A stretch of 64,000 nucleotides of DNA from Psococerastis gibbosa (taxonomy: Eukaryota > Arthropoda > Insecta > Psocodea > Psocidae). Position numbers and translations under genes: made by a program. Of the stretch, positions 24,613-37,018 are shown in pieces (positions within the stretch are counted from its first letter, which is position 1; each line of letters begins with the position of its first letter). Where the stretch lies: positions 21,948,001 to 22,012,000 of the forward strand of contig OZ020484.1 of the NCBI GenBank assembly GCA_963971405.1, read 5' to 3'. A model generated the notes under the pieces. That model made no database searches. It was not told where the DNA came from and saw only the letters and a program-made list of their open reading frames with translations.

Positions 24613-24903
24613 CAGGGGCGTAAAGGGGGGGGCACGGTCCAACTTGCCCCTCCCCCCCCCCAGCCTCGAGCAATGTAAGACGTGGTTCATACTCCATGGT
24701 CCTTTTTGCAGCAACATGAATGTAAGCATTTCTTTTTTAGCTTTGTAAAATCTACAGCTATACTTTACAACTATTAAAATGCTTAAAACCCTACTATTTT
24801 GCTCTTATATTTTCAATTTTTCCTTATCTTGCCTGATGACGTCATAAGGTCTACTTAGTTTTGCCCCTGCCAACATTCTAAAACTTTAGACTTTACGCCT
24901 CTG
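24613..24903. mobile_element. hAT-type element with G and C tracts
   Basis: Ends CAGGGGCGTAAAG and CTTTACGCCTCTG are inverted repeats. The flanks are ACTGGGCA/ACTGGGAA. The interior starts with G and C runs and then one module. Confidence 0.85.
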
Positions 24904-25069
24904 ACTGGGAATACACCCTAGAAGTTTGTCACAGTTCGTCTGAAACAGCCTGTATGCAGTACATGTTGTAATTTATCCAAGAAAATAACCAAAATAGATT
25001 AGGACATGTTTAATCAGAATTGCTGACTTCTTATAAGCTTCAATATCAAGTTTACATATACAAGCAGTC

Positions 25070-25655
25070 CAGCGGCGTAGCCAGAAATTTTTTTGGGGGG
25101 GTCCAGTCTTCATGCAACACGATACGATAGGTTTTCGAATGGGGTGGTGTTTCGTTTAGCACTCCCCCCCCCCCCGCGTATTTTTGTAAAATGGGAAGGT
25201 TTTTGAAACAAAATAGGCTTGAAATTGTGAAGTTTTACATATTTTGATGCATATACGTCTTGTAACATATTCTAATAATGTTTAGTAGAACTACTGCAAG
25301 AAAGGGGGGAACGGGGGAATTATTTTGAAAAAGAATAGGCCCAAAATAGTGGAATTTACGCACTTTGAAAGCATTTGTATTTTACATGACTTGTGAAGAA
25401 TATTACAGCTAACAAGGGGGGCCTGGGGGCTACCGCGGGGAATGTTTTTAAAAGATAAACCTGAAATAGTTTGCCGGCAAAAAAACATTGATTTTTCAGA
25501 CGATAACTTTATTAACTAAACTGGAAACAGGGGGATTGGGGTCTCCCCGGGGATTTTTTTTTAACATAAATATCTGAAAAATTTTCTGTTTTGCTAAATT
25601 TTGAGTGGGGGGTCCGGACCCTGCTGCCACCCCCCCCCCCTTGACTACGCCCTAC
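25070..25655. mobile_element. Probable hAT-type element with G-tract modules
   Basis: Starts CAGCGGCGTAGCCAG and ends CTTGACTACGCCCTA. Three to four modules (AATAGGCYYRAAAT, then a G-rich tract) are in the opposite orientation to 9643-10885. I could not define a target duplication. Confidence 0.7.
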
Positions 25656-26306
25656 AGCCTACTCGTATAGAAGGCATTTATGTACTATAATGTATCTAAT
25701 TAAACTTACCTATGACAAAGGGCAGAAGATACAGGGGCAAGAATCCCACAGCGTGTATCGAAAGCATGGTGTTACTGTTACATCAAAGAACGTGCTAGAG
25801 CGCTGTATAGTTTAGTTGGAAGCTGATGACATGACCACAGGCCCCTCTATTGTTTCCAATAAATTACTTTCCAGTGCAGAGCCCCACGGCATTTCCAATA
25901 GTGCATTCTGAAACAAGAAATTCTATTAACCTGTAGTTCGGCGACCCAGATGAGAAAGGACCACGCGAACATTGATTTTCTCTTATGTTCAATATATGCG
26001 ACAATGCTAACTACCGTATCCAATAGGTAGTAGTGATGACACTGGGGTAAGTAGGCACCTTTTTTATTGTTCTGTGACGCTAAGAACTAAAACATTTGTA
26101 TCTAAAACACATTGTTTGCATTATTATACTGTGAGCAGGTACCACGGTACTTTTAGCAGTATACGTGAGGGTGGACTTGCATTCACTGATACACTGTACA
26201 TGATATAAACCCAGAACATATTTTAAGTAAAGTTCACTGGGTTGCACAAATTGAAATCCTATTCTATATAGTGTAAATTTCGCTTGTATCCCCCCCCCCC
26301 CGTCCA
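25656..26306. other. No gene seen
   Basis: Anonymous DNA ending in a C tract that abuts palindrome P6. Confidence 0.6.
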
Positions 26307-26309
26307 TAA

Positions 26310-26494
26310 GGCAGCTATTCCACCGGCCAATTTGCTTCTCTAATTCACTTGTGGTTTTTTGTTTGTTTTGTTTTAAGGAGACTATTATGTAAATACCGTA
26401 CTTAACTTATCTATTATAAATTAAGTTATAATATGATATAGACTTATTAATGATGTTTGCTACCACGATCAGTGAAGCAAATTAGTCGGTGGAA
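26310..26494. mobile_element. Palindromic mini-transposon, copy P6
   Basis: The outer block is GGCAGCTATTCCACCGG on the left and the mirror of CCACCGACTAATTTGC on the right. TAA flanks both sides and the last few bases of the right end are lost. It shares its AT-rich loop with P2, in inverted orientation. The left core has diverged. Confidence 0.75.
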
Positions 26495-26835
26495 TAAATA
26501 AGTTCAGATTAAGTCTATTTTCCTTTTTACTGCTGCCACGGCTTCTTCGGTCAAGTTGAAAACTAAATTGACGCCATAAATACGACGGACAACGTAACTT
26601 TTGACTTTTTTTCTTTTTTTCCTAATTTCTAATTTTTGTTAGTCATGGAATTTGAAATTTGTGCCCAATTTGTGTGGGGCAATATGCCCAAAAGTAGGGG
26701 GCAAAATCACCTCACTGGGGGGCACGCTTGCTCCAATGGGGATTCCTTAAAATATGCTCTGTATAAACCAGTATAAGTATCCATGAGAGAGTTTCCCAGT
26801 GACTTTGTGGAAATGATGCATGACAAATATTGTAT

Positions 26836-27082
26836 AAGAATAAAATTATAAATAACTTTGCACTTAATTCAACAAAATATTTTTTTTTTAAATTATAACA
26901 GCTGTTTCGGTGGTGACACCATCTTCAGACTAGTTCCCACAAGTACATAATACACAAATCAGTATTAATTTTGGTGTGGAGGGGGAATGAAAATGTCACC
27001 ATTGAAACAGCTGTCATATTAGACTAAAAAAAAATTATTTTGTGGAATTAAGTGCAAAGTTATTGGTAACTTTATTCTTTTT
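26836..27082. mobile_element. Foldback element
   Basis: Inverted arms share ATAACTTTGCACTTAATTC and AACAGCTGTTTC, with T/A runs between. The centre is a unique stretch of about 70 bp. Confidence 0.82.
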
Positions 27083-29103
27083 TGTCAGTATAAGTATACC
27101 TATTGTACTACCATATTTGTTATTTCCAGATATATTCTGCGAAAATTTATAAACCAGGCTTCAGATAGACAATTCCGAACTAGGCTAGTTAGCGTTTCCA
27201 TGGTTTATTTTACACCATAACGTTTTCTCTGACTCCAGAGTTTCAAATTCTGATGGGGGCTGTATACGCATGAACGTATTGGAATATAACACAATATACA
27301 ATAGTTACAGACAATTGATCACCACTAGAACACACCGACCGCAATGGGACAAAGGCAAATAGTGGGAAATGCCCCCTCACAGTGACAAATATTATGAAAT
27401 GCCCTCGTCTCGTTATCACTGATTAAATCATAGGGCCGGCGTTATTGTCATATCTCGTCCACTGTCTCGGAACGCTGATCGAGACACGGCGTAATTGGTT
27501 TTAATCAGCTGGGACTTCAGGAGGGGACGTCACCAATATACGCCCACTAGTATAGGCTAGCATAGTATACTGTATATGGTGGAAGGGTCGATACACAGTA
27601 TGTGTATAGACAATTTAGGCATAGCCACGAATAGATATATGATAGCTTTTTGCACATAGTTGGCAAATTTTGTTATTTCGCCACACTGGCACTGGCTGTA
27701 AGGAAAATAATAACAAGGTGGAAGCTTAAGGCAGAGATTCCAAAATATTTTGTAAGAAAAGTTTATATTAGCATTTTCGACTAATTAATTAGTTTTTTCG
27801 CGACAAAGATTTATAATGGTTTTATGAATAATGTCTATAAAAATTACAAGCTTTCGCGGACAATTTGCGTTATGCACCTGAAATATTATTGAAAAACACG
27901 GTTAGATCGTTAAACTGGTTTTATTAACCTAACCATAAAACTTAACCAAGAAAAACATTTTCACAATGAGTTCTGATGCGAGTACTAATTGATTACATTG
28001 ATTTCCTTGTATTATGGAATAGTCTTTAGAAATATTTTATCTATCAGACCAAAATACTAATACTAGCAAATTGAAATTCATTTCTCTCAGAACTACTTTT
28101 CATGTATGGTCACTACAGAGTACAGATTGCTAATTTACCTGAAGTAAAGACGCCTAGTGATAAATACGCGGAGGCTCTCCTTGGGCATTTGGTAACGACC
28201 ATCAAGCTCTAATATTTCTTGTCGCAGGGTGTCCAAGCTTAACAGTCAGCAATCATCCTAGGATGAATATACATAATTATGGGGTTCCTTATCACATCAC
28301 ATTCGTCGAGATCGCGTAGTATTATTGACGTCTTTTTTCCTTTATATTTTTGTTGATTTTATACCCCGACGGACTCCTAGACTCTGTTATATCAGAATTG
28401 ACGCATATCTGACAATAAATCACTGATATAACTTTCAACTTCCTTAAATAGTTCGCAAAGGTTTAAAACCATCATTCATGTCTCCTTGCCTTACCAAACG
28501 GTGCATGCGGAAATGTTGCTTCAGTTGCTTCCTCTTACTAGGCCTGCTTCCTTTGGTAAGACTTAACACTCTTTTCTGTGGTCTGAATGCCCTTAACTTC
28601 GATATTAACTGTCTACTTTCAAATTGATCCATTTTATAATACAGTATAGCAAGAAGAAAATTTTATAAATTTCTCAAATTTCTCAAAAGAAACGGACTAA
28701 TAATATTTATAACAATAAATATTGCTTTGATTTTGTTCTATGATGACCCTAAGACCGTTGCACTAACGGTGCTACAGTAGTTGAAGACAATTAACTAACA
28801 TTCAGAAAATTTTAATTTTAATTTTGACAAAGGAGTCGTGAATTCGTAAAAAGTGCAACCGATCGACAATTTTAGCTAAAAAAATAAGCAATGTCCACTT
28901 GTGACCTTAATGCATTAAATTTGGAATGGAACCCCAATAAGTTTTGTTTATACAAACACATGCAAAGTAGTTCTATCTGATTTGAAAATGCAGCATAGGG
29001 AATTTTCATGGAGAGGCGGGACTTGGTAAAGCATTACGGGATATTTTCATGTGCATTTGCAAACTTTTCTGGGCGAACAGTATGCGATTTAACCTATTTA
29101 AAA
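27083..29103. other. No gene seen; GC-richer patch
   Basis: Anonymous DNA with a unique GC-richer patch at 27420-27535. A 62-residue Lys/Arg-rich minus frame at 28444-28632 has no recognised family. Confidence 0.5.
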
Positions 29104-29799
29104 TTAAAAGAACCGGTCCGAGTTTACTCGAACATGCTTTCCAATTTATCGATTAGTAGAGAGAGAAAATGATTAATTTCATGGTAAATAATTTTCCTAT
29201 GGTTACATTTCAGATATCACGGGGGGAGGGGGGTCGTCCACCACCTGAAGAAGACTTAAATTCTAGATAGGTCAGACCTACACATTACCACACAGCAATA
29301 ATGGCAGGTCACGCAATGCATTTGAGCGTGAATTTGCTTTCATTTTAAAAAAAAAAACAATTTTTTTGCACAAAACCCAATAGTTTTTTGGAAACCAAAC
29401 TATCCGGTTTCATTACTCAATTTAACACCTAAAACATGCTTGAAGTTAGGAACCATCGATAGAAAGGTTTCGCAGAAAAATTATTTTTTAGTCATTTTTC
29501 ATTCAAATTTAGTCATTTTTATTTTTTTACGCCCAGAAGCAAACTATCAAGGGGTAACCGACCCCCCGCATTTTATCAACATTAACAACAACTACAATAT
29601 ATGTGAATTTAAAAGGAATCGTTGGAGCCGCTTTTGAGAAATAATTTTTTTAGACGTTTTTTTGAAGTTTTTTGAAAATAAAAACCCCCCAAATTGAGTT
29701 TGTCCAAAATAAAACAAATGGTCCCGAGGCATGATTTTTTTGAACCTACGTGCCGAATTTCATCAAAATCGACCGAGTAGTTTGCCCGGAAATCGACGA

Positions 29800-29838
<39 letters not shown>

Positions 29839-29957
29839 TTTCGTAAAAAACACTTTTTTGGGTTCCTGGTACCTCAAAACGTGTAAATCCGTTGAAATCT
29901 CGGAATCGAAAATTTCGATCGTCACAAAGCTTTCCTTATACTACGTATAAATTGGAA
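29104..29957. mobile_element. (CAGA)n-containing repeat, full copy 1
   Basis: It runs from AGAACCGGTCCGAGTTTAC through GCTTTCCAATTTAT to ATAAATTGGAAATC. The two 14-bp blocks are inverted repeats of each other near the ends. Inside are a G tract, CAGAAGCAAACTATCAAGG, AATCGTTGGAGCCG and a CAGA microsatellite near 29803. There is no real gene. The next copy follows directly. Confidence 0.82.
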
Positions 29958-30853
29958 ATCAATAATAAGAACCGGTCCGAGTTCACTCGAACATGCTTTC
30001 CAATTTATCAAAATTATTAGATAGAGAAAATTAGTAATTTTATGGCAAATATTTTTCCTATGGTTAAATTTCCGATATCTCGGGGGGGGGGGGGGGGGGG
30101 GTTGTCCACCTGACGTCACTGGAAGTGAGGTAAATTCTCGATAGGTCAAACAAACACATTAATTACCACACAGCAATAATGGCAGGGCATGCAATGTATT
30201 TGAGCGCGAATTTTCTATCATTTTTTTCAAAAAATAATTTTTTGGGCAAAACCAAATATTTTTTGGGAAAGCAACCTATCCGGTTTCGTTACTCAATTTA
30301 ACACCTAAAACATGCTTGAAGGTAGAAATCATCGATAGAAAGGTTTCGCATTTTTTAGTCATTTTTTCATTAAAATTTAGTTATTTTTATTTTTTTTACC
30401 CCCCAGAAGCAAACTATCAAGGGGCAAGCGACCCCCCGCATTTTGTCAACATTAATAACGACTACAATCTACGAGAATTTAAAAGAAATCGTTGGAGCCG
30501 TTTATGAGAAATAATTTTTTTAGACGTTTTTGTGGAGTTTTTTGAAAATAAAACCCCCCCAAATTGAGTTAGCCCAAAAAAAAATGGTCCCGAGGTATGA
30601 TTTTTGTGAACCTACATGCCAAATTTCACTCAAATCCACCGAGTAGTTTGCCCGGAAATCGACGAACAGACAGACCGACCGACAGACCGACAGACCGACA
30701 GACCGACAGACCGACCGACAGACAGACATTTTGTAAAAACCACTTTTTTGGGTTCCTGGGACCTCAAAACGTGTAAATCCGTTGAAATCTCGGAATCGAA
30801 AATTTCGATCATCACAAAGCTTTCCTTATACTACGTATAAATTGGAAAGCAAA
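29958..30853. mobile_element. (CAGA)n-containing repeat, full copy 2
   Basis: It is directly head-to-tail with copy 1 and collinear along its length, with a longer G tract and a mixed CAGA/CCGA microsatellite at 30665-30727. It ends ATAAATTGGAAAGCAA. Confidence 0.85.
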
Positions 30854-31287
30854 AATGTAAACCAAAGACTCTACAAACCCCCATTTCGAAATAAATACCG
30901 AATATTATCCGACTCTATCGTATTGTAAGTATTGTCTGCATAGATGTAACTCTCCAAGCAACAAATAATTCGTCACTCATAATTTAAAGGATGTATAATA
31001 CCCAGGAACTTGACGTGATAGTATTCTCTCGGTCACTGGCCCTCTCAGCGATTTTAGATCTACGCTACTCGAGTAGCGTCTAACAAAGGTTGATAATCGC
31101 AATAATCTCACTTTACGGAGATTAAACTCGAATTGAGTAGGCTACAGGAATTTAATTTACAGTTTCAGACTACTTCAAAGCTCAATGCACCCACATCAGC
31201 TGATCAACTTAAGACTTATCTGTTTCTATGAAGTAAGGAGGGAGATACTGCTAACAAGTGAATTCGATATAATGCAGAAATGTTTAA
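30854..31287. other. No gene seen
   Basis: Anonymous sequence between the tandem (CAGA)n repeats and palindrome P7. Confidence 0.6.
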
Positions 31288-31671
31288 GGCGCCCATTCCA
31301 CCGACCGGCTAGGGCTATTTACAAAAACAGTGACGTGGTAGCAGATATTCAAGACTTAGGCGGGGTTTCCACCGACCTCACATTGCAGAATTGACGGAAA
31401 TGTTTATTTTCCTCTATCCCATAGTTAAAATTGATAAATGATCATACAGTAAAATCACAAACAAACAAACTAAAATTAAAAAATGGCGTCATGGGATATG
31501 TTAAGTACAAACATTTTAATAGATTTCTATAAAAAGAAAAATTCTAATTTCCGTCAATGGCATTTGCATTCTGCAATGCGAGGTCAGTGGAAACGCCACC
31601 TAAGTCTTGAATGTCTGCTACCACGTCCCCGTTTTTGTAAATAGCCCTAGCCGGTCGGAGGAATGGGCGCC
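31288..31671. mobile_element. Palindromic mini-transposon, copy P7, with an inner palindrome
   Basis: This is a close copy of P4 with the same outer arms, the same inner palindrome (31359-31600) and the same loop, flanked by TTAA. The sites differ, so the two-layer structure moved or was copied as one unit. Confidence 0.88.
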
Positions 31672-32016
31672 TTAAGAGAATTTCAGACTACGGTCAATTT
31701 CACCAAATACGGCAATAAAAAGTGTAGCACTGTTTCAAAATCTGATAAGCACAATTTCTCAACACAAAATACAATTAAGCTTCCAACGAGTGTGATAGAC
31801 GTGATTGTATATTATTTAACAAAGGGTTAGTTGGACTTACATTGCCCTTTGTTAAATAGTATTATGCCATTGCCATTAACCTTAACCAATGAGTATATTA
31901 AACTGCATTTTGTGACACATTGTATGTTTATTTTTATTTGGGCGAAAATACATAGAACATAGAATTTGAAGTCTTGCATCACTGACATAATCATCTGACT
32001 TATCACGGTATTTGAG
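31672..32016. other. No gene seen; small hairpin
   Basis: ATTTAACAAAGGG and CCCTTTGTTAAAT form a hairpin at about 31814-31857. Otherwise anonymous. Confidence 0.55.
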
Positions 32017-32024
32017 CTGTAATC

Positions 32025-32894
32025 CATTGGCGTAAATTCCCAAAATTTCTGGGGGGGCTTTAGGACCCCAACACCTTGAAACCTTGAAATCGATAAATTG
32101 GCCCAAATTATTGAGGTTTTACACTCGTTATACCCTGGAGAAAGGGGGAGCCCCCCTCCCAAAAAAAACTGATAATTGTGAGTGCAAGTGTGGTTTTATA
32201 AATATTTTATCCTGAAGAAAGGGGGGCCCGGGGGTCCCCCCGGAGAAAAAAAAATGATGAATAGGCCCAAATCATGGAGGTCTTACGCATTTTGCAAACA
32301 GTACCGTTGAGATTATACAGACGAATAAACCTACCACTGAGGGGGGCCCGGGGGTCTCCTCGAAGAAATTTTTTTTTTTTTAAATAGGTCTGAAAGTAAT
32401 ACATTTTTTGTGAAAATGACTTGGTCAATATGTTGATTTTTTTCATGATGTCTTTCAAGTGAAATAAGCATGCCAAGAATTAATTTCCCTTTCGTTTTTG
32501 TGGATACTATGCCTTTCGCCTCCAAAACGTCTTTGTCACCAGAAATCCTGGGGGGGGGGCAGGACCCCCCTATTTACGCCAATGTTTGCAAGAGGTACAA
32601 TTGAGTTATTATAACGACGAATAAACCTACCATTGAGGGGAGCTCGGGGGTCTGTTTGGAAATTTGGAAAAAAAAGCTCTGAAGTATTGGGGTTTTAAGC
32701 ATTTTGAATAATAAATTTTTTGTGAAAGTACTTGGTCAATATGTTGATTTTTTTCATGTAAAATAAGCATACTAAGAATTAGTTTCCCTTTCATTATTGT
32801 GGATACTATGCCTTTAGCAGCCAAAACGTCTTTGTCACCAAAAATCTGGGGGGGGGGGCTACAGGTGGACCTGGGGGGGACTAAGCCCCCTATG
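32025..32894. mobile_element. hAT-type element with G-tract modules
   Basis: Starts CATTGGCGTAAATTCCC. It is flanked by a perfect 8-bp CTGTAATC repeat at 32017-32024 and 32895-32902. Inside, the block ending GGTCAATATGTTGATTTTTT is duplicated. An intact right-type end (ATTTACGCCAATG) lies internally near 32570, and the outer right end is shortened. Confidence 0.82.
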
Positions 32895-32902
32895 CTGTAA
32901 TC

Positions 32903-33947
32903 TTTAAATTTCCCATTTCAATCGATCGAGTTTGTTAGCAGCTATCTTTAGCATTATTCTAAATACAGGAATAGGACTGTATAGTCGTAGCCGTTATGAG
33001 GGGATTTTTCAACCAAAATTTAAAAACCAGCCGCGTGTAAACACGGTGGGACATTGTAATTTTATGTTTATAAAAACCATCCGCATTTAAATTTAGGGCA
33101 ACATTGCCGTTTTATGTTTCAACTGTTGATATATAAGGTGACAGTGTCACTGTGTTATATACCACTAGTGTTTTCTTTTTTTGGTCGGAATGTCACCACA
33201 AAACAACTACAACTATGTTGTACTTAAATCGGCACTAATGCCCCTCCCCCCCTCAATTACGGACAGCCCATGTAAAAGTTTTTTTTAAAACCTTTAAAAC
33301 TTAAAATGGCATTCTACTTCACAATTTCTAACTCGCATCAGTACACTATTAGGCACAAACTCGTCGTAACTTACGAATTGTACAATTTTATGTAATTTTA
33401 AAATGGAGAAAAATGAAAGTTAAAACAAAGTTTACATAGGTAGTTGTATACATTTTATAGAGTTGGAAGTGAAAAGAATAAGTAGGCCGGTTTTCTGATG
33501 GGGGAGGGGGCGGAAAGAAACAAAAGGTGCAAACTTGTCGAAAGGGAAGACGGAAGACGGGGGGGGGGGGGAGTTTTATTATTTTTGTATAGCAGACTTG
33601 TTTGCTGTGAATTCATCGCTAGAGTTGGTTATGGTAATGCAATGAAAACATTTCGGGTTGAGAGTAAATTACAAGCGCAAGCTAAAGGCAATAGCAGGCA
33701 AACTAGAGGCCCTTTGTTCAGCGGAGGAGGCAATTTAGAATTTGTAAGTCTCGAATATTGAGATCCAGGTTTTCTTCACTTTGCCATTGCCCCCCCCCCC
33801 CCCCCCCGTCTCTTTCCAGGGTATATCCAGAGAACGAATTAAGTTCAAGCCTTTTCTCAAATTATTGAGCGACCAAACTCATATTTGGTGAAGCAAACTA
33901 ACCAGCATGAGGCTAAAAAATCAGTGTTCCGTTACCTACCTTTTCTT
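32903..33947. other. No gene seen
   Basis: Anonymous, with G and C tracts near 33555 and 33790 that may be element remnants. Confidence 0.55.
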
Positions 33948-34087
33948 GCTCAAACAGATATTTCGTAAAAACCACTTTTTTTGTTTTTGGGACCTCAAAA
34001 CGTGTAAATCCGTTGGAATCTCGAAATCAATAATTGCGATCATCACATAGCTTTTCTTATACTGACGTATAAATAGGAAAGCAAATA
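33948..34087. mobile_element. (CAGA)n-containing repeat, right-end fragment
   Basis: It keeps TTTCGTAAAAACCACTTTTT, GGGACCTCAAAACGTGTAAA and ATAAATAGGAAAGCAA. Confidence 0.75.
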
Positions 34088-34604
34088 GAAGGTAAAGTAT
34101 AAGCGCATTTTTCGGGCAATGATACACGCACCTTTCATTACCAGGCCACCACGATGTGTGGATTATAACATTTCGTATATAGGCAAGACTAAATATTGGC
34201 ATTGGAAAAAAATAAGTTTTTAATGCAAGAAAAATAGCAACCAATGCACAGTACGTGCCACATTCTTCAAAACAATAAGTAGGCTAGTATTTCTATCATA
34301 TAAACCGGCACAGTACGGGTCCGGTAGAAAACTGGTCCATCAAACGGAAGGTCGAGATTCAAGCTCAACACTTTTTAAGAAAGAATTTCCACGAAATATT
34401 TTATATTCAATCAACCTTAGTGGGTAAAACCGCGACTGCTAGGCATATTTCTGGACACAATATACCAAACTCAGCATGGTAGGACGATGATCTTCGACCA
34501 ATCCCCAGCCCTAGACCCTTAGGCCTTAATGCCGTGGAGGTTTTTTTCCTGACACACAAGAACTTAAAATATACAATGGGTGGGCAATAGTATCGTACTA
34601 AAAT

Positions 34605-34791
34605 CAATAGCGGATCCACGGGGGAGATCATGGGGGTAAGCCCTCCCCCCTTAAATGACTAAATTCATAAGATAGTACAATAAAAATGTTTTTTACAAAA
34701 ACGATTTGGGGTATAGTGGGGGTATAGGCTGAACACCTACACAGACAACTTGTGACCCCCTCCCCTTAATTTTCCAGTGGTTCCGGCCTTG
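34605..34791. mobile_element. hAT-type short element
   Basis: Ends CAATAGCGGATCCACGG and CCAGTGGTTCCGGCCTTG form imperfect inverted repeats. A perfect ACTAAAAT duplication flanks them. It has one interior module between G and C tracts. Confidence 0.8.
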
Positions 34792-34799
34792 ACTAAAAT

Positions 34800-36493
34800 A
34801 ACAAAAAAATCTATGACGGCGTGAAAACCGTTAAAACAATTTCCTCTTCAAATTCGAGAGAAAGTGTGAGAGCTTTATTTGGAAAATGAATTCTGTTAAT
34901 GAGATCGCATAAAGTTGCAGGCACGAGTTATGATGATGTCACTTCACTTCCTTCCAACGCCAGTTTACAGCTATTATTTAAATCATGTGTTGCAAATTAC
35001 TTGATAAATATTAATCGGCTAATTTGTCGGTGGAATCAGAGAAAATGGCGCGCTCTGTTGGCTGCTGCTGTACAGCCCTAATGAAAATCCCTAGGAACCA
35101 ACTTTCATCAGCTTTGAAATATTAATGAGAACACATGGCTTCTTATTATTAGTTTTCGCTGTTTGACTGTAACTGCCGGCTTGGCACTACTTTATAACCA
35201 GTCTCACAAGTATAAGCCAAAATTTAAGTTTTCACGTCCCAAGATAGTTACAAATCTTAATTTTGACTTATTTGAGACGAAAATCTTTATTTTGTTTAGT
35301 TTCTTATCCAAGTCAAACAATGCGTTTTGAGAAAGACGGATCACTATAAAATTGAATTAAATTTATGCCGTTGTTGTGGAATTATTTCATCCACAAATTT
35401 TTTACATCAAAATGCACTAGCTTTCAGTCACATGTTATCCTATCCCTCTATGACCAATGGTAACTGAGATATGAATTTTTCAAGTTTATGATCGGCGACC
35501 ATCTTGAAAAAATGATGGATCACACTGGTTAACGAGTTAAATGTTTGTGCCAAATTTAATCAAAATTTGATAAAATTTACAGAAGTTGCAGTGTTTCCTA
35601 AAATCGAAATACTGTACATCCATACATATATACCGTACTGCATATATAAAATTTTGAACGGGGGGATGTTTAAGACTCAGGGGGTCATGAATTGAAAAGT
35701 TGTGAAGAAATTTTGTCTATAGGTAGGCCTAGATGAATCTCCCTAATATTTTTCATGCGACCATTTGCGACTGTGGAACGAAAAATTAATTAGTTTCGCC
35801 TAAAACAACCTAGACATCCCGTGCTTAAACTTGCTTAAAACATATTTGCATGTATCTCTTATTTTGAGTTTATGAAATAGGCCTACAATTTTTTAGAGTC
35901 CCTAAATAAAGTACTAAAAAACACCTAGGCTACTGTGGGCCCATGAACTCACAGTACTTAATAAACCTGAATTTTTGAACCATTATTGTTTTACCATTTC
36001 GTATATTTTAGTTGTCCCAATCTAGATGTGATACAATTTAGCATTCATGTCAGTTTTATACGGTAAAATTAAGACCTTTATTGGCTTTGACGTGATAATT
36101 GTGAAATTTCATCGTTATTGTAAGCGATGGACTTTTAATTAATTTTTCAATTAGCAGTCGTCAGGTAATTATAAATTCCGTTGGACGTTAAACAATGATT
36201 ACTGCTGAAGATAATTAATTTCTGTTAACAAAGTGGGGTGGTAAATCAGCTATAGGCCTATATACAATGGTCGATATTGGCTTTGAAGTAAAATTTATAT
36301 CAATGCCTCTATAGTCTTTCCTTGAAAATGCGCAGGTTGAGATGAAGTATGGACACTCAGTAACTATAGGGATATATCAATTATCTGTAACTCTAAAAAT
36401 ATTTCTTGGTCATAAAATCGTGGCAAAATCATTTACAAAATATGCTTAGTTATTTTAATCAGTAGGTATTCCGGGCCAGTTTAAAAGCGAATT
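34800..36493. other. No gene seen apart from the 35405 repeat
   Basis: Anonymous AT-rich DNA downstream of the LINE insertion point. Confidence 0.55.
35405..35580. repeat. Diverged dispersed repeat, pair with 17545-17720
   Basis: Collinear with the 17.5 kb copy at roughly two-thirds identity by eye. Confidence 0.55.
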
Positions 36494-36733
36494 GCCTGCC
36501 TATATACACATGATTTAAAATTGACAGTTGACTAAATTGTCCGTTACACCAGCAGCGGTACCCAGGAGTCCATATATTGGTCGCAAGTTGCAACCCAGTA
36601 TAGTGGGTAGCATAATGAGATCTCCGCGAAACATTGGTAAAAGACCCGGTACACGCGATGCCTGCCTTTATACACAAGATTTAATTGACAAATAATTGAC
36701 AATTGACTGAATTGTCCTTTATATCGGTACCCG
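36494..36733. repeat. Tandem duplication beside the LINE 3' end
   Basis: GCCTGCC, TATACACA, GATTTAA, TTGAC and CTGAATTGTCC-like blocks occur at 36494-36562 and again at 36660-36733. Two CGGATGTTCGAATG units follow. Confidence 0.65.
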
Positions 36734-36820
36734 GTACACGCGGATGTTCGAATGCGGATGTTCGAATGGTGATTAATTGGTGCAAAAACAAACAGTTTAT
36801 TTCTTAACTCAATTCAGAAG

Positions 36821-36843
36821 ATGAATGAATGAATGAATGAATG
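36821..36843 (-). repeat. (CATT)n 3' tail of the helicase LINE
   Basis: On the minus strand the element ends in five to six CATT units, about 175 nt after the ORF3 stop and after an AT-rich 3' UTR. Short tandem 3' tails like this, rather than poly(A), are known in CR1/L2/I-type LINEs. The tail fixes the 3' boundary and shows the element arrived by reverse transcription. Confidence 0.85.
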
Positions 36844-37018
36844 TATTAAATATTTAGAACAATTTAAATACAAGAATTGTAAAGCCCCACATGGAGACCT
36901 ATAACAATTTACCCTACTCTAAAACTAAAGAAAAAGAAAAAAAATCAATTAGACTTAATTTAACTTATTAAACTACACTTATATATTAATAACAGATCTC
37001 TCATAAACACATAACAGT

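Noticed and set aside
29800-30730. CRISPR array
   Set aside because: The short repeats are simple microsatellites without unique spacers, in a eukaryotic context.
29750-30840. Open frames with (DRQT)n runs on both strands
   Set aside because: They come from the CAGA/CCGA microsatellite inside a dispersed repeat and recur with it; they are not genes.
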